NCBI GenBank assembly: GCA_963383645.1
Contig: OY726560.1
Coordinates: 25,913,300 to 25,977,299 of the forward strand
Direction: 5' to 3'
Origin: Muscardinus avellanarius
Lineage: Eukaryota > Chordata > Mammalia > Rodentia > Gliridae
Length of the DNA stretch: 64,000 nucleotides
The translations under genes were made by a program, and so were the position numbers. Positions 1 to 12,966 of the stretch are shown in pieces (the stretch's first letter is position 1; every line of letters starts with the position of its first letter). The notes under the pieces are model-generated. The model was given only the letters and a program-made list of their open reading frames with translations, was not told the origin of the DNA and ran no database searches.

Positions 1-1433
1 GAATAGACAATAAAATGACCTGTTTAATATCAGTCTGTTAATATACATAGTTAACACCTCTATAAACAGGTAACATAAATTCTTACCCATTTATTTTATG
101 ATCATAATAAATAATTCAGTGAATTTAGTTATGGATAGCTTTTTAAGAAGCATAGAAAGACTTTTTAGACTTTGGACTTTTGGTTTATAAAAATATTTTG
201 ACATCAAATGTCCTGATAGTTGCATTATTCTTCCTTTGTTTTTTTAATTTATTTTTTCTCTTGAAGGTTCAGCCATCCTTAAAACTTATTTTATGAAGAG
301 ATTGGATGATTCTTTATATATGTTTTGTGTTTGGCAATAATTCCCTAAGCCTTTCAGTGGGTAAACAATTCATTATAATTCACAATTGATTATATTCATA
401 ACTGATAGTTAATTGATAGACTGGGAAGAAAGTTTCCTTACTCAGCATCAAACTTTAAATGGAGATGGATCCATCAGCAGATTTTATTGTGATGCTGGCC
501 TTTCAGATTGCCTTGCCGCATATTAAAGCTATGGACTCCAGAAACAACTAACTGATTGTAAGGGAGAAAATTTAAGGGATTCCTTAGTGGTCTTTCAAAC
601 TCAAGTGTAAATAGAGCTGAAGACGATACCCCAAGTGTTTTGTGTGGACAATCATAAGGGAACAAATTGCAGGGTACTGAACTTTCACACGTATATGTTT
701 GTAACCATTTTAGAAAAGAAAAACATAGCCATCCCATATCCCAAATCTTACCATGGTGCATCTTTCTAGGCTGTGACAGTCTCCCGGACACCAAACAGAA
801 GGGTAAGTCAAACATTGGCTTTCTTGGATGCCTCCTTCCTGACTTATCAAAACACTTTAAAACTTTCTGCCTTGCACTGTCCTTTATGTTCCTCGCGTAA
901 TTTTGTTAAGAGTAATGCTTGCAGTTAGCATTTGGGGCTATGGTAGGTTGCTCTGAGTATGAACTTTTCTTCTCCCCTAAATTTAGTATCTGATCCTGGA
1001 AAAGGGATATCACAGGAGAGTGATGACAAGATACAATTTTCATTGTCTTCACCCAACAGAGGATAGACTTGTCATAGAAATCACCAGCTGGTAACGGGAT
1101 TCTCTGTCATCGCTGGCACCAATAGAGTAGGGAACAGAGTATCAGCAATGAGCACACCAGAACATGAACCAAGCAGTAGGTCAAGAAGCAGAAACAAAAA
1201 CTGAGTTCGAATAAGAGAGAAAGACAGAGCCACTGGAAAGTAAAACGTTCTGGTTCAGATCTATCGCTATAGGAGTTCACTCTTGGGGCTAAAGAAAGGA
1301 ATGTTTTTCCTACTTATTGCTGGTGGAGGAATCATCTTGTATGTCACAGTGGAGTCTCCAAAATTGTCAAGAAATTATATTGAAAACGTTATAAACACCT
1401 TGCTAGTGCAAATATAGAAAAAGCACGTGTTGA
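1..1433. other. Unique AT-rich sequence, nothing recognised
   Basis: No repeat, RNA gene or convincing coding frame was recognised. Open frames at 474-815 (minus) and 667-900 (plus) overlap on opposite strands, are short, and have no motif I know. A mildly higher-GC stretch at about 1000-1300 has no identifiable content. Confidence 0.6.
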
Positions 1434-1620
1434 TTTTTTTTTTTTTTTTTTTTTTGTGGTACTGGGGTTCCTGGAAACCCTTCTACCTCCAGGCCTCACT
1501 CCCAGACCTATTTTATATTTTTATTTGGAGACAGGGTCTCTTAAGCTTTGAACCTGCGCGATCCTCCTGTTTCTGCTTCCCAAGTGTGGGGATTACAAGC
1601 GTGCGCTACCATGCCCGGCT
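1434..1620 (-). mobile_element. B1-dID SINE, short B-type subfamily
   Basis: The plus strand shows a T-run (the A-tail), then GTGGTACTGGGG, the ID-derived half, then the B1-derived half ending in ATGCCCGGC. It carries the B-type diagnostics seen at 27.03 and 34.44 kb (GGTCTGGGAGTG and GAGGTAGAAGGG on the element strand). The B1 half is shortened further than in the other B-type copies, because the hairpin-like GCCAGCCGCGCTGGC stretch is missing. No clear target duplication was found. Confidence 0.85.
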
Positions 1621-2651
1621 GTATTTAATGTTATTTAATTTTCATTAATAAGGTAATCAGAAAAGTGGCAAAGCAGTTTTAAAGGAAAAAAGTTTACTAG
1701 GAATAACATTTTAAGTAAACACAAAACCATTTAGCATTGTTCAGTCGTGCAATGGAGCCTTAAGCTTTAGTTTTATCATTTATTTTGGACAGAAAATTAA
1801 CATGTAATAACCTCACAAAATCTGGGACATTCATTAATTTTAAGTTAAATACAAGTACATTCCCCTAGATCAGTAAATAATCCGGTACAAGCCTGTTACA
1901 TAATCCCCCATGTCAAAAGAACATGCTTACTTTTTATTTTACCTCTTTTCCAGTATTGGGATATTTTTCATAACAGTGCTAATGAAGAAAAAATTTAAAT
2001 GCCACCTTAAAAACTTTTATGTTAAAATTAGCATTACAAGTTTTAAAAGCTATATAAAAATAAGTTTAACTACTGAATAGACTATTTTTCGTGCAATTCA
2101 TTCTCCCACCATGTCAGTTGGCTTTATCATGAACCTATAGCTAGTGATGGTTTAAAAAAAAAAAAGCAAAAAAAAAAAAAACCCAACAAAATAAATAAGC
2201 TATAATAACAAAAATGTAGTCCTGTGCTCTTTCTTCTTCCTACTCTTTTCCTGCTCCTTAGTCTATTTCTTCCAATTTCCTAGGGCACAAAATATATGAA
2301 AGTATATATGTACACAACATTTCTGGAATTTAGACTTAAGGATAATTGTCTTGAAACTGCTGACAAGCTAAAGCCCCCATCTAATTAACACTGCCAGTCA
2401 CAATCAGGACATATATTAATGCTGCTTTTTAAAAGTGTTTTCATCTCTTCTGTTGATAAATTAGTAAAACAATCATGATTACATTGACAGCAAAGAGGTA
2501 TGTATATGAATCAGTGTCTAGAATCTAGATGTGTGTTTCCTCTTTTGGTAAGATGAATATTTTAGATGAAATAATATGTGAACTAGAAATGCCAATGAGG
2601 TACTGCCAAAATATAGTTAAGAATTTTACAAGAGGGATTTTTTTAAAAGCA
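1621..2651. other. Unique AT-rich sequence with an A-rich patch
   Basis: No gene recognised. An interrupted A-run at about 2152-2181 could be a decayed retroposon tail, but no element body is visible beside it. Confidence 0.5.
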
Positions 2652-2663
2652 CATTTTTACTTT

Positions 2664-2775
2664 TAAAGGTTTTGTTTGTTTGTTTGTTTGTTTTTCTTTT
2701 TGGAACCAGGGATCGAACCCAGAGCGCCACACCTGCAAAGCAGGCACTTTGCCACTGAGCTACATCCCGGCCCCC
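2664..2775 (-). mobile_element. ID-type SINE with GTTT-rich tail
   Basis: The antisense ID body (tRNA-Ala-derived family) includes GGGATCGAACCC, which is the B-box region in reverse complement, and ends near GAGCTACATCCCGGCC. The tail is expanded to (GTTT)n at about 2667-2692. A perfect 12-bp target duplication, CATTTTTACTTT, lies at 2652-2663 and 2776-2787. This marks a complete retroposition event. Confidence 0.88.
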
Positions 2776-2787
2776 CATTTTTACTTT

Positions 2788-5465
2788 GTTAAGTAAATAT
2801 TGTAGAGTTTTAGGGGAACAAATATAGCTACTCTAATCCTTCTTTTGAACTATTATAGAACTTCATTTCCTAATCTATATTTTTAGTATACACAGAATTT
2901 AAATGACACTACTTTTATGTAGTTTTTTGATTCTCTACATTACTACAAATGTTGCTTGCACAAAATGAGATAAAAATTTTAATTTTAAAATTCTAATATT
3001 GAAAAAAATTTACATATATTGGATTTTATGACCAAATAATTTTGTAATTTTGTTGGCTTCACATCTATTGGCTCTTAAATATACTGGAAAGACATAATAC
3101 CCACAGTTTTAAATTGCAACTCAAGGCTGTTGTTTTTTTTCCTTCAAAATAATGATCATCTATTGAAATGGACTTAGAGTCACTAAATAAATTATCTTAA
3201 AAGAGAATCTTTTTATTAGATTTTAGTGTATTCCAGTCCCTTAACTGGAACATGATTTCTAAAGGCAACATATTTCAAATTTACATTGTGGATTTCAAAG
3301 TTAATTAAAATTTTTAGTTCAAAGGATTACTATAATGAGCATTTATGAGTAAATCCTTCCTGGTAATATTGTTAAGAAGTTATATTCATCTGAAGGATAT
3401 GTTTCTACTTAGTTTTGCACAATGTGTGCCTTTATGACTGAAATTTCATTTAATTTTTGTGACACGTTTGGTTTTTTTCTTTTTCTTCTCTCTCCTGTCA
3501 AATTCACTGCCCGTGAAAAAACTAATTATAAATTAACGACAACAAAATACTAAGCAAAAGAAAGTTCTAAAATACTGCCATAAAAATAATACTTCAAGGA
3601 AATTTTAATAGCTTTTATTACAGAATTTTTTGGATGTGTTTAGGTATGCTCACTGAAGAGATTCCTGATGTTTAAGAAAATGCATAGGAAAGTGTTGGGC
3701 AATGACATATAAAATAAATAACCTTAACAATTTGTAAAAGGCCAGTCAGGTTAATGAACCACCTATCTTTACATGTTGTGCCTATATATGAGCGAAAATA
3801 AGCTTAGATTTCTATTTAATTCATAGCTGGCCAAAAGGAGTACAAGGGAAATACACCATTCCTCTCCCAAACTCTTATTTTTATTTTTCAGATGGTCATA
3901 ACTATAGTAGAGATGCTGTTTTTAATTTTTCTCAGTTATGATTAGCTTTTACAAGGATAGATCCAGGTTTTCTAAAGCCTAACACTTAAAATTTGGGAGC
4001 TTCCCAAAATTGGTATATGCCATTAATCTACAAATTAATATTCACTAATAAAAAGAAAAGAAGTTATAGCAAACCACAAATTTTAAAATTTGACAGATAC
4101 CATAGGTTATCATGCAAACCCAGAAAGGTAATATAATATTTATGCTTTTCCCAAACACCTCTATCATCCTTTTCTCACACATTTCTGACTATATGCTTTT
4201 TGATTATCTCATCATATGACAAAGATATTATTTTCTGAAAAGAGAATACTATTGCCTTTAGCCTAGAGCAATCAAAATTGGTTATATATTATCAATAATA
4301 CAGGGTAGCTTCCTTTAGCTTTACAACTCACAACTATTATGTGTTATAAAGTATTAGTATTGTCATGATTTTTATGACACCTTCAAGTTTCTCTTATATT
4401 TGACCCTTAATACTTGGATATATTTTCTGTAGACTAACTTTTGGCTGTATACATGTAGAAACATAATTCTCATCTACTACCAAGACACTTTCAGTACTGG
4501 GCACGCTGGAGTTTCTTACTGGGATGTGACCTCTGGCCCTACATTTCTTGTGTATGGTAGATCTGATCCATACACTAGAAACAGGAACATGTATGGAAGA
4601 CTTTTCTGTAGCAGAATAGCTCACTAAATTATAATTTGGGGTCCATTTTTATCATATTTTATTATTATATCTTACAAACTATACAAAATAGACAATGATC
4701 AAAATTAATATGAATTCAAATGTGAAATAATTCCAGTTGACCAGGAGTAGAAAGTGTCAAAAAGTTCAACAACCAAAAGAGGCCAGGCATGGACCACATG
4801 CACAGAGTCTGGAGTCAAACTGGCGAAAGATTGCCAGGTCTTTGACTTTTAATTTTTATTTTACTTTTATGTTGAGGTCTTTGACTTTTTAAAGTTCTGC
4901 CCAAAGTACACTGGAAATCAGAATGTTTAGTTTTAAAATTTAACATAGTTAGCCTGCTAATCGTGATTTAAAACTGTTTTATGCAGAAAGGCATAATATA
5001 TAGCACATTGTCATACTCTCTTCATATCATTTATCTAACTTTTTGCTCTGTACCTTGAAACATGAAGCCTTCTTATGACATCTATTTTTTCAGTTCTACT
5101 AAGGTCTTGCTAATTAGCCCTTCAAGACCTTTAGGGCATCCATTGACATTTTTGTTCTTTCTCTCTTTTTAACAACAGTCTTGTAGAAACATTTTGCATA
5201 AGACAAAAGGCTTCAAACTGATCATCTTGATCTACTTCCTCATGTGGTCCTAAGAGAAGAGTCTGCTCAAAGCTCTTTCTAGGGAAGGAGAGTACTTATG
5301 CTCACCCTTTCAGAAGCTTTTTACAATTAAATTTTGTGCCTGATTTGAATAAGAGAGTTAATTAGGGTATCTAAATGATAATAACTCAATAAGTAAAAAC
5401 TGGCAACCACCCTTTGAAGATAACAGGAAGAGAGAGATTCTTTAAAACAATTTATTAGGAATACC
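2788..5465. other. Unique AT-rich sequence
   Basis: No gene recognised. A 76-codon frame at 4394-4624 (minus) has no known motif. A 15-bp direct repeat, AGGTCTTTGACTTTT, occurs at 4836-4850 and 4875-4889. Just before it, about 4781-4835 begins GGCCAGGCATGG, like the 5' end of a B1, but decays at once, so I do not call it an element. Confidence 0.5.
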
Positions 5466-5481
5466 AAAGTAGAGAATGTCC

Positions 5482-5554
5482 CACGGGCATGGTGGTGTGC
5501 CCAGAGGTAGAAGACCCCTGGGTTTCATCCTCAGCACTGCTGAAAAAAAAAAAA
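5482..5554 (+). mobile_element. Internally deleted mini B1-dID SINE
   Basis: Only 73 bp lie between perfect 16-bp target duplications (5466-5481 and 5555-5570, AAAGTAGAGAATGTCC). The insert has a B1-like 5' end (GGGCATGGTGGTGTG) joined directly to the ID-half 3' part (CAGAGGTAGAAGACCCCTGG) and a 15-base A-tail. About 130 bp of the usual element is missing, including the normal B1-ID junction. Confidence 0.88.
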
Positions 5555-6005
5555 AAAGTAGAGAATGTCCTTTGTTCTTGATGAACAAGGTGATTGTTCT
5601 GTATTTGCATCAATAGTCATATATTTTTGTTAAAAAAACACAAAATGGCCCCAAATTGATTCTTGCATTAGCAATGCCTATATCAAAGACTGTGGAATGG
5701 ATTATTTTTTATCACTTCTCTGTTCTTGCAGAAATAAAATAGTACTTTCTCCCTCACCCTTTAATCTTTTTATATTGAATTCTATTAATTTTTTCAGAAA
5801 TCCTTTAAAATATTTATTAGGGTTGGTTCAGTAATATAGGATTATATAGTAAAAAAATAAACATTGGCTTGGGATTAGATTAACTATGCTCATATGCTTT
5901 AATCTTTATGAAACTCTGTGCCCTGTACTCTTAACACAGAACTAATCACACATCCATTGCCACCCTCTGTGTTTGTTGTGATAATTTGATAATAAAATGA
6001 TTATG

Positions 6006-6224
6006 GAAGCCGTTGTGGTGGTGCACTCTTGTGAATCCTAGCACTTGGGAGGCTAAGATGGGAGGATGGGCAGGTTTGTAGCCAGTCTCAGCTCCTTAGT
6101 GACGTCCTCCGCAACTTAGTGAGACCTTGTTTCAAAATAAAGAATTAAAAAATAGGGCTGGGGGTATAGCTCTGGGATTAGAATGCCATTGGGTTCAATC
6201 CCCACTACTGCAAAAAAGAAGGGG
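6006..6224 (+). mobile_element. B1-dID SINE, A-type
   Basis: The B1 half has GTGGTGGTGCACTC and GAGGCTAAGATGGGAGGAT. The linker TTTCAAAATAAAGAATT leads into the ID half (GGGCTGGGGGTATAGCTC). A short purine-rich tail follows. A weak target duplication, GATTATG, is at 5999-6005 and 6225-6231. Confidence 0.85.
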
Positions 6225-6325
6225 GATTATGCAAATCAATAATCCCTGCAGTTGTTAGCTAGAAAGACATTAAGCTTTTAAATTCTGTTTTACTGATTTT
6301 TATTATTAGTAAAGTACTTAGATTA

Positions 6326-6548
6326 TAGCAAAGTTCTCAACAGCAGCATTACTGACATTTTGGAGTAGGCAATTCTTTGTTGAGGGCTGTCCCATGATTC
6401 TGTGCTGTGTAGGATGTTTAGCAGCAGTGATATGTTTAGAAGCCAGTAACACCCCACAGTTCTGTTAAGCAGAAATGTCTTCAGACACAGCCAGATGTTC
6501 CTTGTAGAGCAAAGTAGCCCTCTATTGACCACAGTTGGAGATCTTAAT
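6326..6548. mobile_element. Ancient hAT-like (MER-class) DNA transposon fossil
   Basis: Landmarks match a mammalian-wide non-autonomous element I remember: CAGCAGCATTACTGACATTT, GGATGTTTAGCAGCA, and a run describing AGAAATGTCTTCAGACA. I believe it is a hAT-Charlie relative but cannot name the subfamily. A 69-codon minus-strand frame inside it is a chance product. Confidence 0.65.
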
Positions 6549-8620
6549 TAGTGGATTGTCCAACAGGCAATCGAAGCTGTGGATTCAAGCAGCCAAGCAT
6601 TTAAAAAGTCATTGCCTTATACATTTTCTTACAAATGAGATACAGAATATGTGAATATTCCTTTGATAAAATGGGAGCCTTCTCTTTGAGTCAAGTCTGC
6701 TGATTGGAACCTTCTCTTTTTCCAGGAAACAGTTCTTTAATCTGTCTTTCCCAGTTTAAGATTTCAGATTTTAACAGTCCAGAAAGCCAAAAAGGCAAGT
6801 ATGAAGTAACATTTCAATGTAGGAGCCTCTAAATTGTATAATGTTTCTCAATCTTTATACCTAGCATCCATTTTCAAACCAATACTAACTTTATGGCAAC
6901 TCATTTTCTTAAGCTTCTTCAAAGATTTTCATTAAAATATCAATTTTCCCACACATTGAATAACATTAGATTAAAATATTACTGACTTAAATTTCTCAGG
7001 ATAAATATGAAGTATAGAGACACGTCAGAAATACATTCAAGATTCAGTAATCAATATTTTAGTTTCATTTGCTCATTTGAACAATGGATATTTAAATAAT
7101 TTCAATTTCTATGGCAAGATTCATTTATTTTGCATTCAAATATTTTTAAATGTCTACTGTGATGATTTTCAAAATTTGTGTTACCATAGAATTGTTAACA
7201 CATTGATAATTAAAGTTCTTCTTTGTGTTTGTTCTCCATTTCATATACGGTTTTATTAATGATTTAGTCAATGTCACCATAGATTCAGAACACAGTGGTA
7301 TATATGGTAAATTAATGGAGTGCTTTATCTAGATTGCTTGAGTAATGATTAATTTTTTAAAGGGTGTTCGCCAAGTTTATTTGTCCTGCACAGTATCGTT
7401 GGGAAGACTGAAAAGTTTTCAAGAAATCAGAGAACAGAGCTAAAGAAGATAGTGATCTCAGAACCCAAGTGATTTTTACTCTGTCTTGGATTTATTAACA
7501 AATAATGAATAGTAACTAACAGGAAACCTTTAATGTCTATCCAGCTAACACAAGCATTGAGTCTGTTACATAACCCGAGTCAGTGTGGGCATAGGTATGT
7601 ATATCCTCTTTTCTTACTCTATTAAGATTATTAAAGCACAGCCAAAGATAAAGTACTTGCTGTGGTTTTTACCTTCTTTTGTCCATATTCATTACACAAC
7701 AGACATTTCCTCATATTAATGTTCGTGTGAAATAATAATCCTGTCTTGCCACATTTGACCTTTCACATTTATTAATCAAAACTATTTTTTTCTTCAAGGA
7801 AGAAATAAGAAGAACATTAGAACTTAATTTCTTAAAATTACAAAAACTTTTTAATACATTATCAGGTTGAAATAGTCATCTATTTAGGAAATGTAAGCTT
7901 ATTAACAGGGTCACTATGTCCTGATTTGGGTCAGTTACCTAAAAATGTATTGCTCTTTTTATTAATGTTCCATGCTAGAATAATTACTTTAAAATTAATA
8001 GAAAAATATATTTGACATTAGATTCAATTGATGATAGTTCACCACAAAATGCTTGGGTTCAGCGAATCACATGTCCTTAAATTCTCACCATTCTCTTAAA
8101 ATGGTGAGCTAGTTCTAATGTTTTAACTCTGCTTGTTTCTGTGGTTGTAATGAGTTTCTCAATCTATTTGGATAATGACTTCCAAAAAGAAGTTCAGTCT
8201 TTGAGAAAATCAGGTCTTCTTTGTGTCCATGAAGGTCTTAGTAATATTTATGTAATATAAAGTAGTGTAAAGAATTTAGATAAAGAAGATATATCTTTGT
8301 CTTTCAACTAGGACTATCTCCAATTTATTCTGTGCCCCTGGGAAGGTAGCTTCATTCTCATAAAACTCCACAAGTTTTCCTTATAGGCCATCTTAATTTT
8401 CTCAAGAATGTACTCAGTCATCTCTGGAGGGTTCCTTCTACTCGTAGGCTGTAATAGCCTTTGTCATAAAGGAAACACATTTTAAAAGTTCATGTGTGTG
8501 TATCCTGCCTTTCTTACATTGGAATTGACACATGGTACTCTAAAGATCTTGTGATGATAGAAGTCATGCATTTGAACATGAATGTGAAAACATTAATGAC
8601 AACTTGTAACCACGGTCATT
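6549..8620. other. Unique AT-rich sequence
   Basis: No gene or recognisable repeat seen. The short frame at 7077-7259 has no features of a protein gene. Confidence 0.5.
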
Positions 8621-8651
8621 TCCTATCCTATCCTATCCTATTCTATCCTAA
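8621..8651 (+). repeat. (TCCTA)n microsatellite
   Basis: About six copies of a TCCTA pentamer, with one unit changed to TTCTA. Confidence 0.95.
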
Positions 8652-9605
8652 CAAGTAGTTTTACTTACTGAGTGATTTTGTTGTTGTTGTTTGTCTTCCA
8701 TTTATTTGAAGGACTGAAATGGAATGTATTTGGAATTTTGTCAAGTAATAGTTCACTGAAAAGATAAACTAACTTATATTAACCAGAAATGACATCAGTA
8801 TGATAAAACATGAATCATTTCATAAAATGCATTTTGCATGTAAGGATTAGTTCTTCTAATAATAATCCAAAGAAATTTAAAAGTAATTCAATACACATTT
8901 TAAAACATTTAATAGTGTTACATCTTAAGAGTAGATTATGGAAGAAAGAAAGAGGAATCTCAAAGTACTATATGCTCTTTTCTAATCAAACAAATTGTAA
9001 GCACTTTTATTATGTCAACTAGTATATTTTCAGTGAAGATGCTAAAAGTAAATATAACATTTTGCTCTGATTTTATGGTTGATTTTTATATCAAAATAAT
9101 ATTTTTGCTTTAGTTTTATCTTGATAATGTACACCTTTCCTTGTCTTAAGGTTTTCTAGACATTGATCTGATCAGCCAGCTTATTCTTGACATTTATTCC
9201 CTGCTGATAATGTAAATACAGTTGTGAGCTAATCCAGATTGCACTTCTAAGGTGAAATTATGAAGATTTGAGTCTTGCATTTCTGCGCACACTTTAGGGC
9301 TTAGATAACTGAGCTGGTAGGACCTAACCAGCTAGCCTGGCCAGTGAGTAGGAGCTGGAATCCAGACTGTGGAGAGCTGTGTCAGAACTGTGCAGTGGCT
9401 CATGATAGATCCCATAGAGAGACAAGTTAAAATATCAGATGGGGAAGAATGGGCTACAGGTTTCCTTGTATCTTCAAATACCCTCAAAGGTTTAGAGGGA
9501 AGAGAATAGGCCAACTGAAACCATATTTTCTGAAAATATTTTTCTAGCAGCTTTCCATAAGAGGATGTGAATATAAGTGTTTATATGTTTTATGTGGCTG
9601 GGTCT

Positions 9606-9710
9606 ACCACGAGATTATGAGCATCTTAAGAATGGGGATCATGCTTTATGCATTTTCCTGTCATTTCCATTTCACAGAACCATACTCAGGACATAGTAAT
9701 TTCCTTTTTT
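9606..9710 (+). mobile_element. L2 LINE 3' fragment, old
   Basis: The pattern matches the 3' region of L2 (a block like GATTATGAGCATCTTAAG, then GGGGATCATG, then CATACTCAGGACATAGTAA), with many substitutions. The call is by eye. Confidence 0.5.
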
Positions 9711-10037
9711 TGGAAGTTAAACAATAATTAGCAATTATTAAGTTTTCCTGAAAATTATGTTTCTCATATGTGTAGGCATATTCAATAGTGACCAGTCTTA
9801 TTGTGATGTATATTTATAACAGATATTTTTGTAGACAAGTAGACATATAGTGTCTTTACCACATGGACTTTAACGAAAGTGAATTTTGATCAAAATCTTA
9901 GGCTATAATAGATAATGTCAAATAAACATAATATTTACATGTGAGAGAGTTTTAGAGATTTTTTGGTTGAAGTAGAAATAGAACATGTTGTATTCTGTGA
10001 CCCCCCAAAAATTTATTAAACTTTTTTACTCGTGAAC

Positions 10038-10039
<2 letters not shown>

Positions 10040-10079
<40 letters not shown>
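10040..10079 (+). repeat. (GT)n microsatellite
   Basis: About 20 uninterrupted GT units at the tail side of the minus-strand SINE that follows; it probably grew from that SINE's tail. Confidence 0.97.
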
Positions 10080-10082
<3 letters not shown>

Positions 10083-10272
10083 GAGAGTTGAACTTGGGGT
10101 ATTTACCCTCTGAGCTACATCCCCAGTCCTATTTTATTATTTTTATTTTGAAACAGATTCTCACTGAGTTGCAGAGTTTCTTACTAAGTTGCTAAGACCA
10201 GCCATGAGCCTTGGATCCTCCTGTCTCAGCTTCCCAAGTACTGGGATTCGCAAGCATACACCATTGCACCTG
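10080..10272 (-). mobile_element. B1-dID SINE, A-type
   Basis: Reverse-complement ID half (GAGCTACATCCCCAGTCCT), linker TTTTTATTTTGAAACAG, then B1 half (CTCAGCTTCCCAAGTACTGG). The A-tail has been replaced by the GT array. No clear target duplication. Confidence 0.85.
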
Positions 10273-10903
10273 AGTATGAACGTGGCTTAATAATTCAGAA
10301 GAGAAATGATACATTTTTTTTATATTTCACACCATATTGGAGGGCAGGTTGAGTTATTTCTGGATGCAATCTTTTAAGCATAATACATGTTCTTCCCTTC
10401 AGGCTAGGGTCCATTTTAGAGTATGTTGATTTATATCATTCATGAAGAAACAGGGCCAAAATTTGAATTCAGAGTCTGCCAGTTTTCAGTTTTAAAAACA
10501 AATTTGTTCCTGAGGAATTCAGGTTTTTAAAATAGGCAACTAAAACCTCAAAAAAATTTCTCCTTTTTGGTCGTCCCTTTGCTTAAAAAAAATTACATGA
10601 ACATACTGTTTTTAAATTTAGGCTTAAAAAAAATGTCCTCATGCTGAGTTCTTATTTGCCAAGTTTTAGTTTGGAGAGAATTTTTATAGCTTTTATAAAC
10701 CCCGAAAATAGAAAAATTTTAAATGGAAATTCTTACACACCCTTGGTGAGAGTTACAAATCTAGCCACTATTTGAGAATGAAGGTAACTTTTCATTATTT
10801 AGGAGGATAAGCAATAGTTTAGCTTGATGTTGTAGTTTTCTGAAAGATAGAACTTTATTATTATGTGTATTTTATTGCTTTAACATGTTAAGATTTAACT
10901 ACA

Positions 10904-11110
10904 GCCGGGCATGGTGGCACACACTTGTAATCCCAGCATTCAGGAGGCTGATACTGGAGGATCATGGTTCACAGACAGGCTCAACTACTACTTAGTGAGG
11001 GCCTTTGTAACTCAGTGAGATCCTGTTTCAAAATAAAGAATAAAAAATAGGGCTGGGGGTATAGCTCGGAGGTTGAATGTCCCTGCGTTCCATCTCCAAT
11101 ACCACAAAAA
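10904..11110 (+). mobile_element. B1-dID SINE, A-type, near full length
   Basis: Starts GCCGGGCATGGTGGCACAC, has the linker TTTCAAAATAAAGAAT and the ID half GGGCTGGGGGTATAGCTCGG, and a short A-tail. A 9-bp target duplication, TTAACTACA, lies at 10895-10903 and 11111-11119. Confidence 0.93.
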
Positions 11111-11368
11111 TTAACTACATATAGATATATTTTTAATTGATGTACTATTAAAAATTTTTAGCAAGCGTTGGTCCTGAGTGAAGTACAGTTTATATGTAGA
11201 AATCTTCTTTGTCTTTTTCATATGTTGGATATCTGTTAAGTTGACTTGTAACTTTAATTGTTATGTATGATTTTAGAGAAACTAGGGAAATTTGATTTGT
11301 TGTAGTGGAATTCATCATAGGTAGGTATCTTTAGAAGTGTAAAAGAGCTCTTTTAAAAGCCATGTCCT

Positions 11369-11524
11369 GCCAGGCGTGGTGGTGCACATTTGTAATCCCA
11401 GCACTTGGGAGGCAGAGATAGGAGGATATTTTAGGTTCAGAGCCAGCCTTGCTGGCTTAAGAGACCCTTTTTCCAAATAAAAATAGGCCTGGGAGTGTAG
11501 CCTGGAGGTAGAAGGGCACCCAGG
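11369..11524 (+). mobile_element. B1-dID SINE, B-type, without A-tail
   Basis: B1 5' end GCCAGGCGTGGTGGTGCAC, B-type junction GCTGGCTTAAGAGACCC, and ID half CCTGGGAGTGTAGCCTGG. It stops after GTAGAAGGGCACCCAGG with no A-tail. Perfect 12-bp flanking repeats AAGCCATGTCCT lie at 11357-11368 and 11525-11536. Confidence 0.88.
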
Positions 11525-11536
11525 AAGCCATGTCCT

Positions 11537-12966
11537 CTCATGGCTTTTGAGTAAACCAAAAGGTCAGTTGTCGTTTAGGGAGACCAGAATATGTCAGATA
11601 GATGTTAGACCCCAGTGGGCCTTTATCAGGTCTCAGTTCTGTTACAAGGATGTCAGACCCCTGGAACCAAAAGTTTCTCTTTCAGAATTGATGATTTCTT
11701 CTAGTACTTACTGCAGCCAGGGGTCAATTTTAGATTAGAGAAAAGAGAAGGAAAGATAAGAAATGTTTGAAGCTCTGGGCACAGAGAATGCAAAATGCAA
11801 GGAAGAGAATGTATGACGTGGACACCCATCCAGGACAGTTGGTCACTTTTGCATGGACCAAAGCAAAATTGAAAATGTCCTGCCAAGCAAAGGCCAATAA
11901 AATACATGCACACTGTTTTGGTTACGTTGTCTTCTCAGAGAAATATTTCCAAGGGGTAATATATATTTATTTTTAACAAAGTCTGATGGAGGAGCATTTT
12001 CCTAATGTTAAAAATTTACAGAAATCTACTAAATTTTATTCTAGCATACAATTCACATTGAGGTAGACAAAAGTCTGTGTTTTTCCTGGAACCTGCCTGT
12101 GGCTCTTTGCCGCTACTAGAAAGACAGTAAGTTCAGATTTGGCACAAGATATGCTTCTAAAACTCTTCACATGTATACTCTTTGGCAGAAGTGCCCTGGA
12201 AGGAAGGCCAAATAGTTTGTTGAAGAACAATTCACTTTAAAGGGGGGGAAAATTATAGCAAACTACTATTAGACTACTAGGTAGTCCTTGAGGAAGGTAA
12301 ATGAATTAGTAATGGAATATTGCTTAGCTGCATTCTGTAAATCCTCTACATTTATTTCTTCAGTTGAATAAGACTTCCCAACATCTGTGTCTGGAACTAA
12401 TTCTGATAACCTTGACATTCAAAATGAAGATAAAGGATAGATAGCTTTCCTCAATATGCTTCAATATGGCAAAACGAATTATCTAATATTGATAAATAAA
12501 GCCACGTGATATCTGTGTTGAATTCTAAATTGACTTGCTAAGCTGCTAAGAAGGTAAAAAGAAGGGGCTTATGTTCAAGTTGTGAAATGCATTGGGAGAA
12601 GACAGGGTCAAAGCCGAAACATGACTCAATGCAGAAGACTTTCGATCTTAATGAAATCTTTCAATAAGAAATTGACAGTTGAGGAAGTGGGTTATTGTTA
12701 ACAGTTCAACATTCTTTTGAAGGCCTAAGAGACAAAGTCCCAGAGAACTAAATTGTATTAATAGCTAGCTTAAAATTTATAACTTAGGAAAAACAGATGA
12801 ATAGTTTTTGGAGTAAAGCCCAAATTCTAAAGGAATGGCTGAACTCTGGCATGAGTGATCAATCAGTTCAGTGTCTGAAACTGCACAATTTTAAGGACTC
12901 TTAAGAGGTTCCTTTTTGGCCACTGAAAATGTATCATAAAGGATAAGTTCATAACAATCCCATTCT

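Noticed and set aside
474..900. Overlapping frames of 113 and 77 codons
   Set aside because: Opposite strands, no domain, no signal peptide and no flanking gene features.
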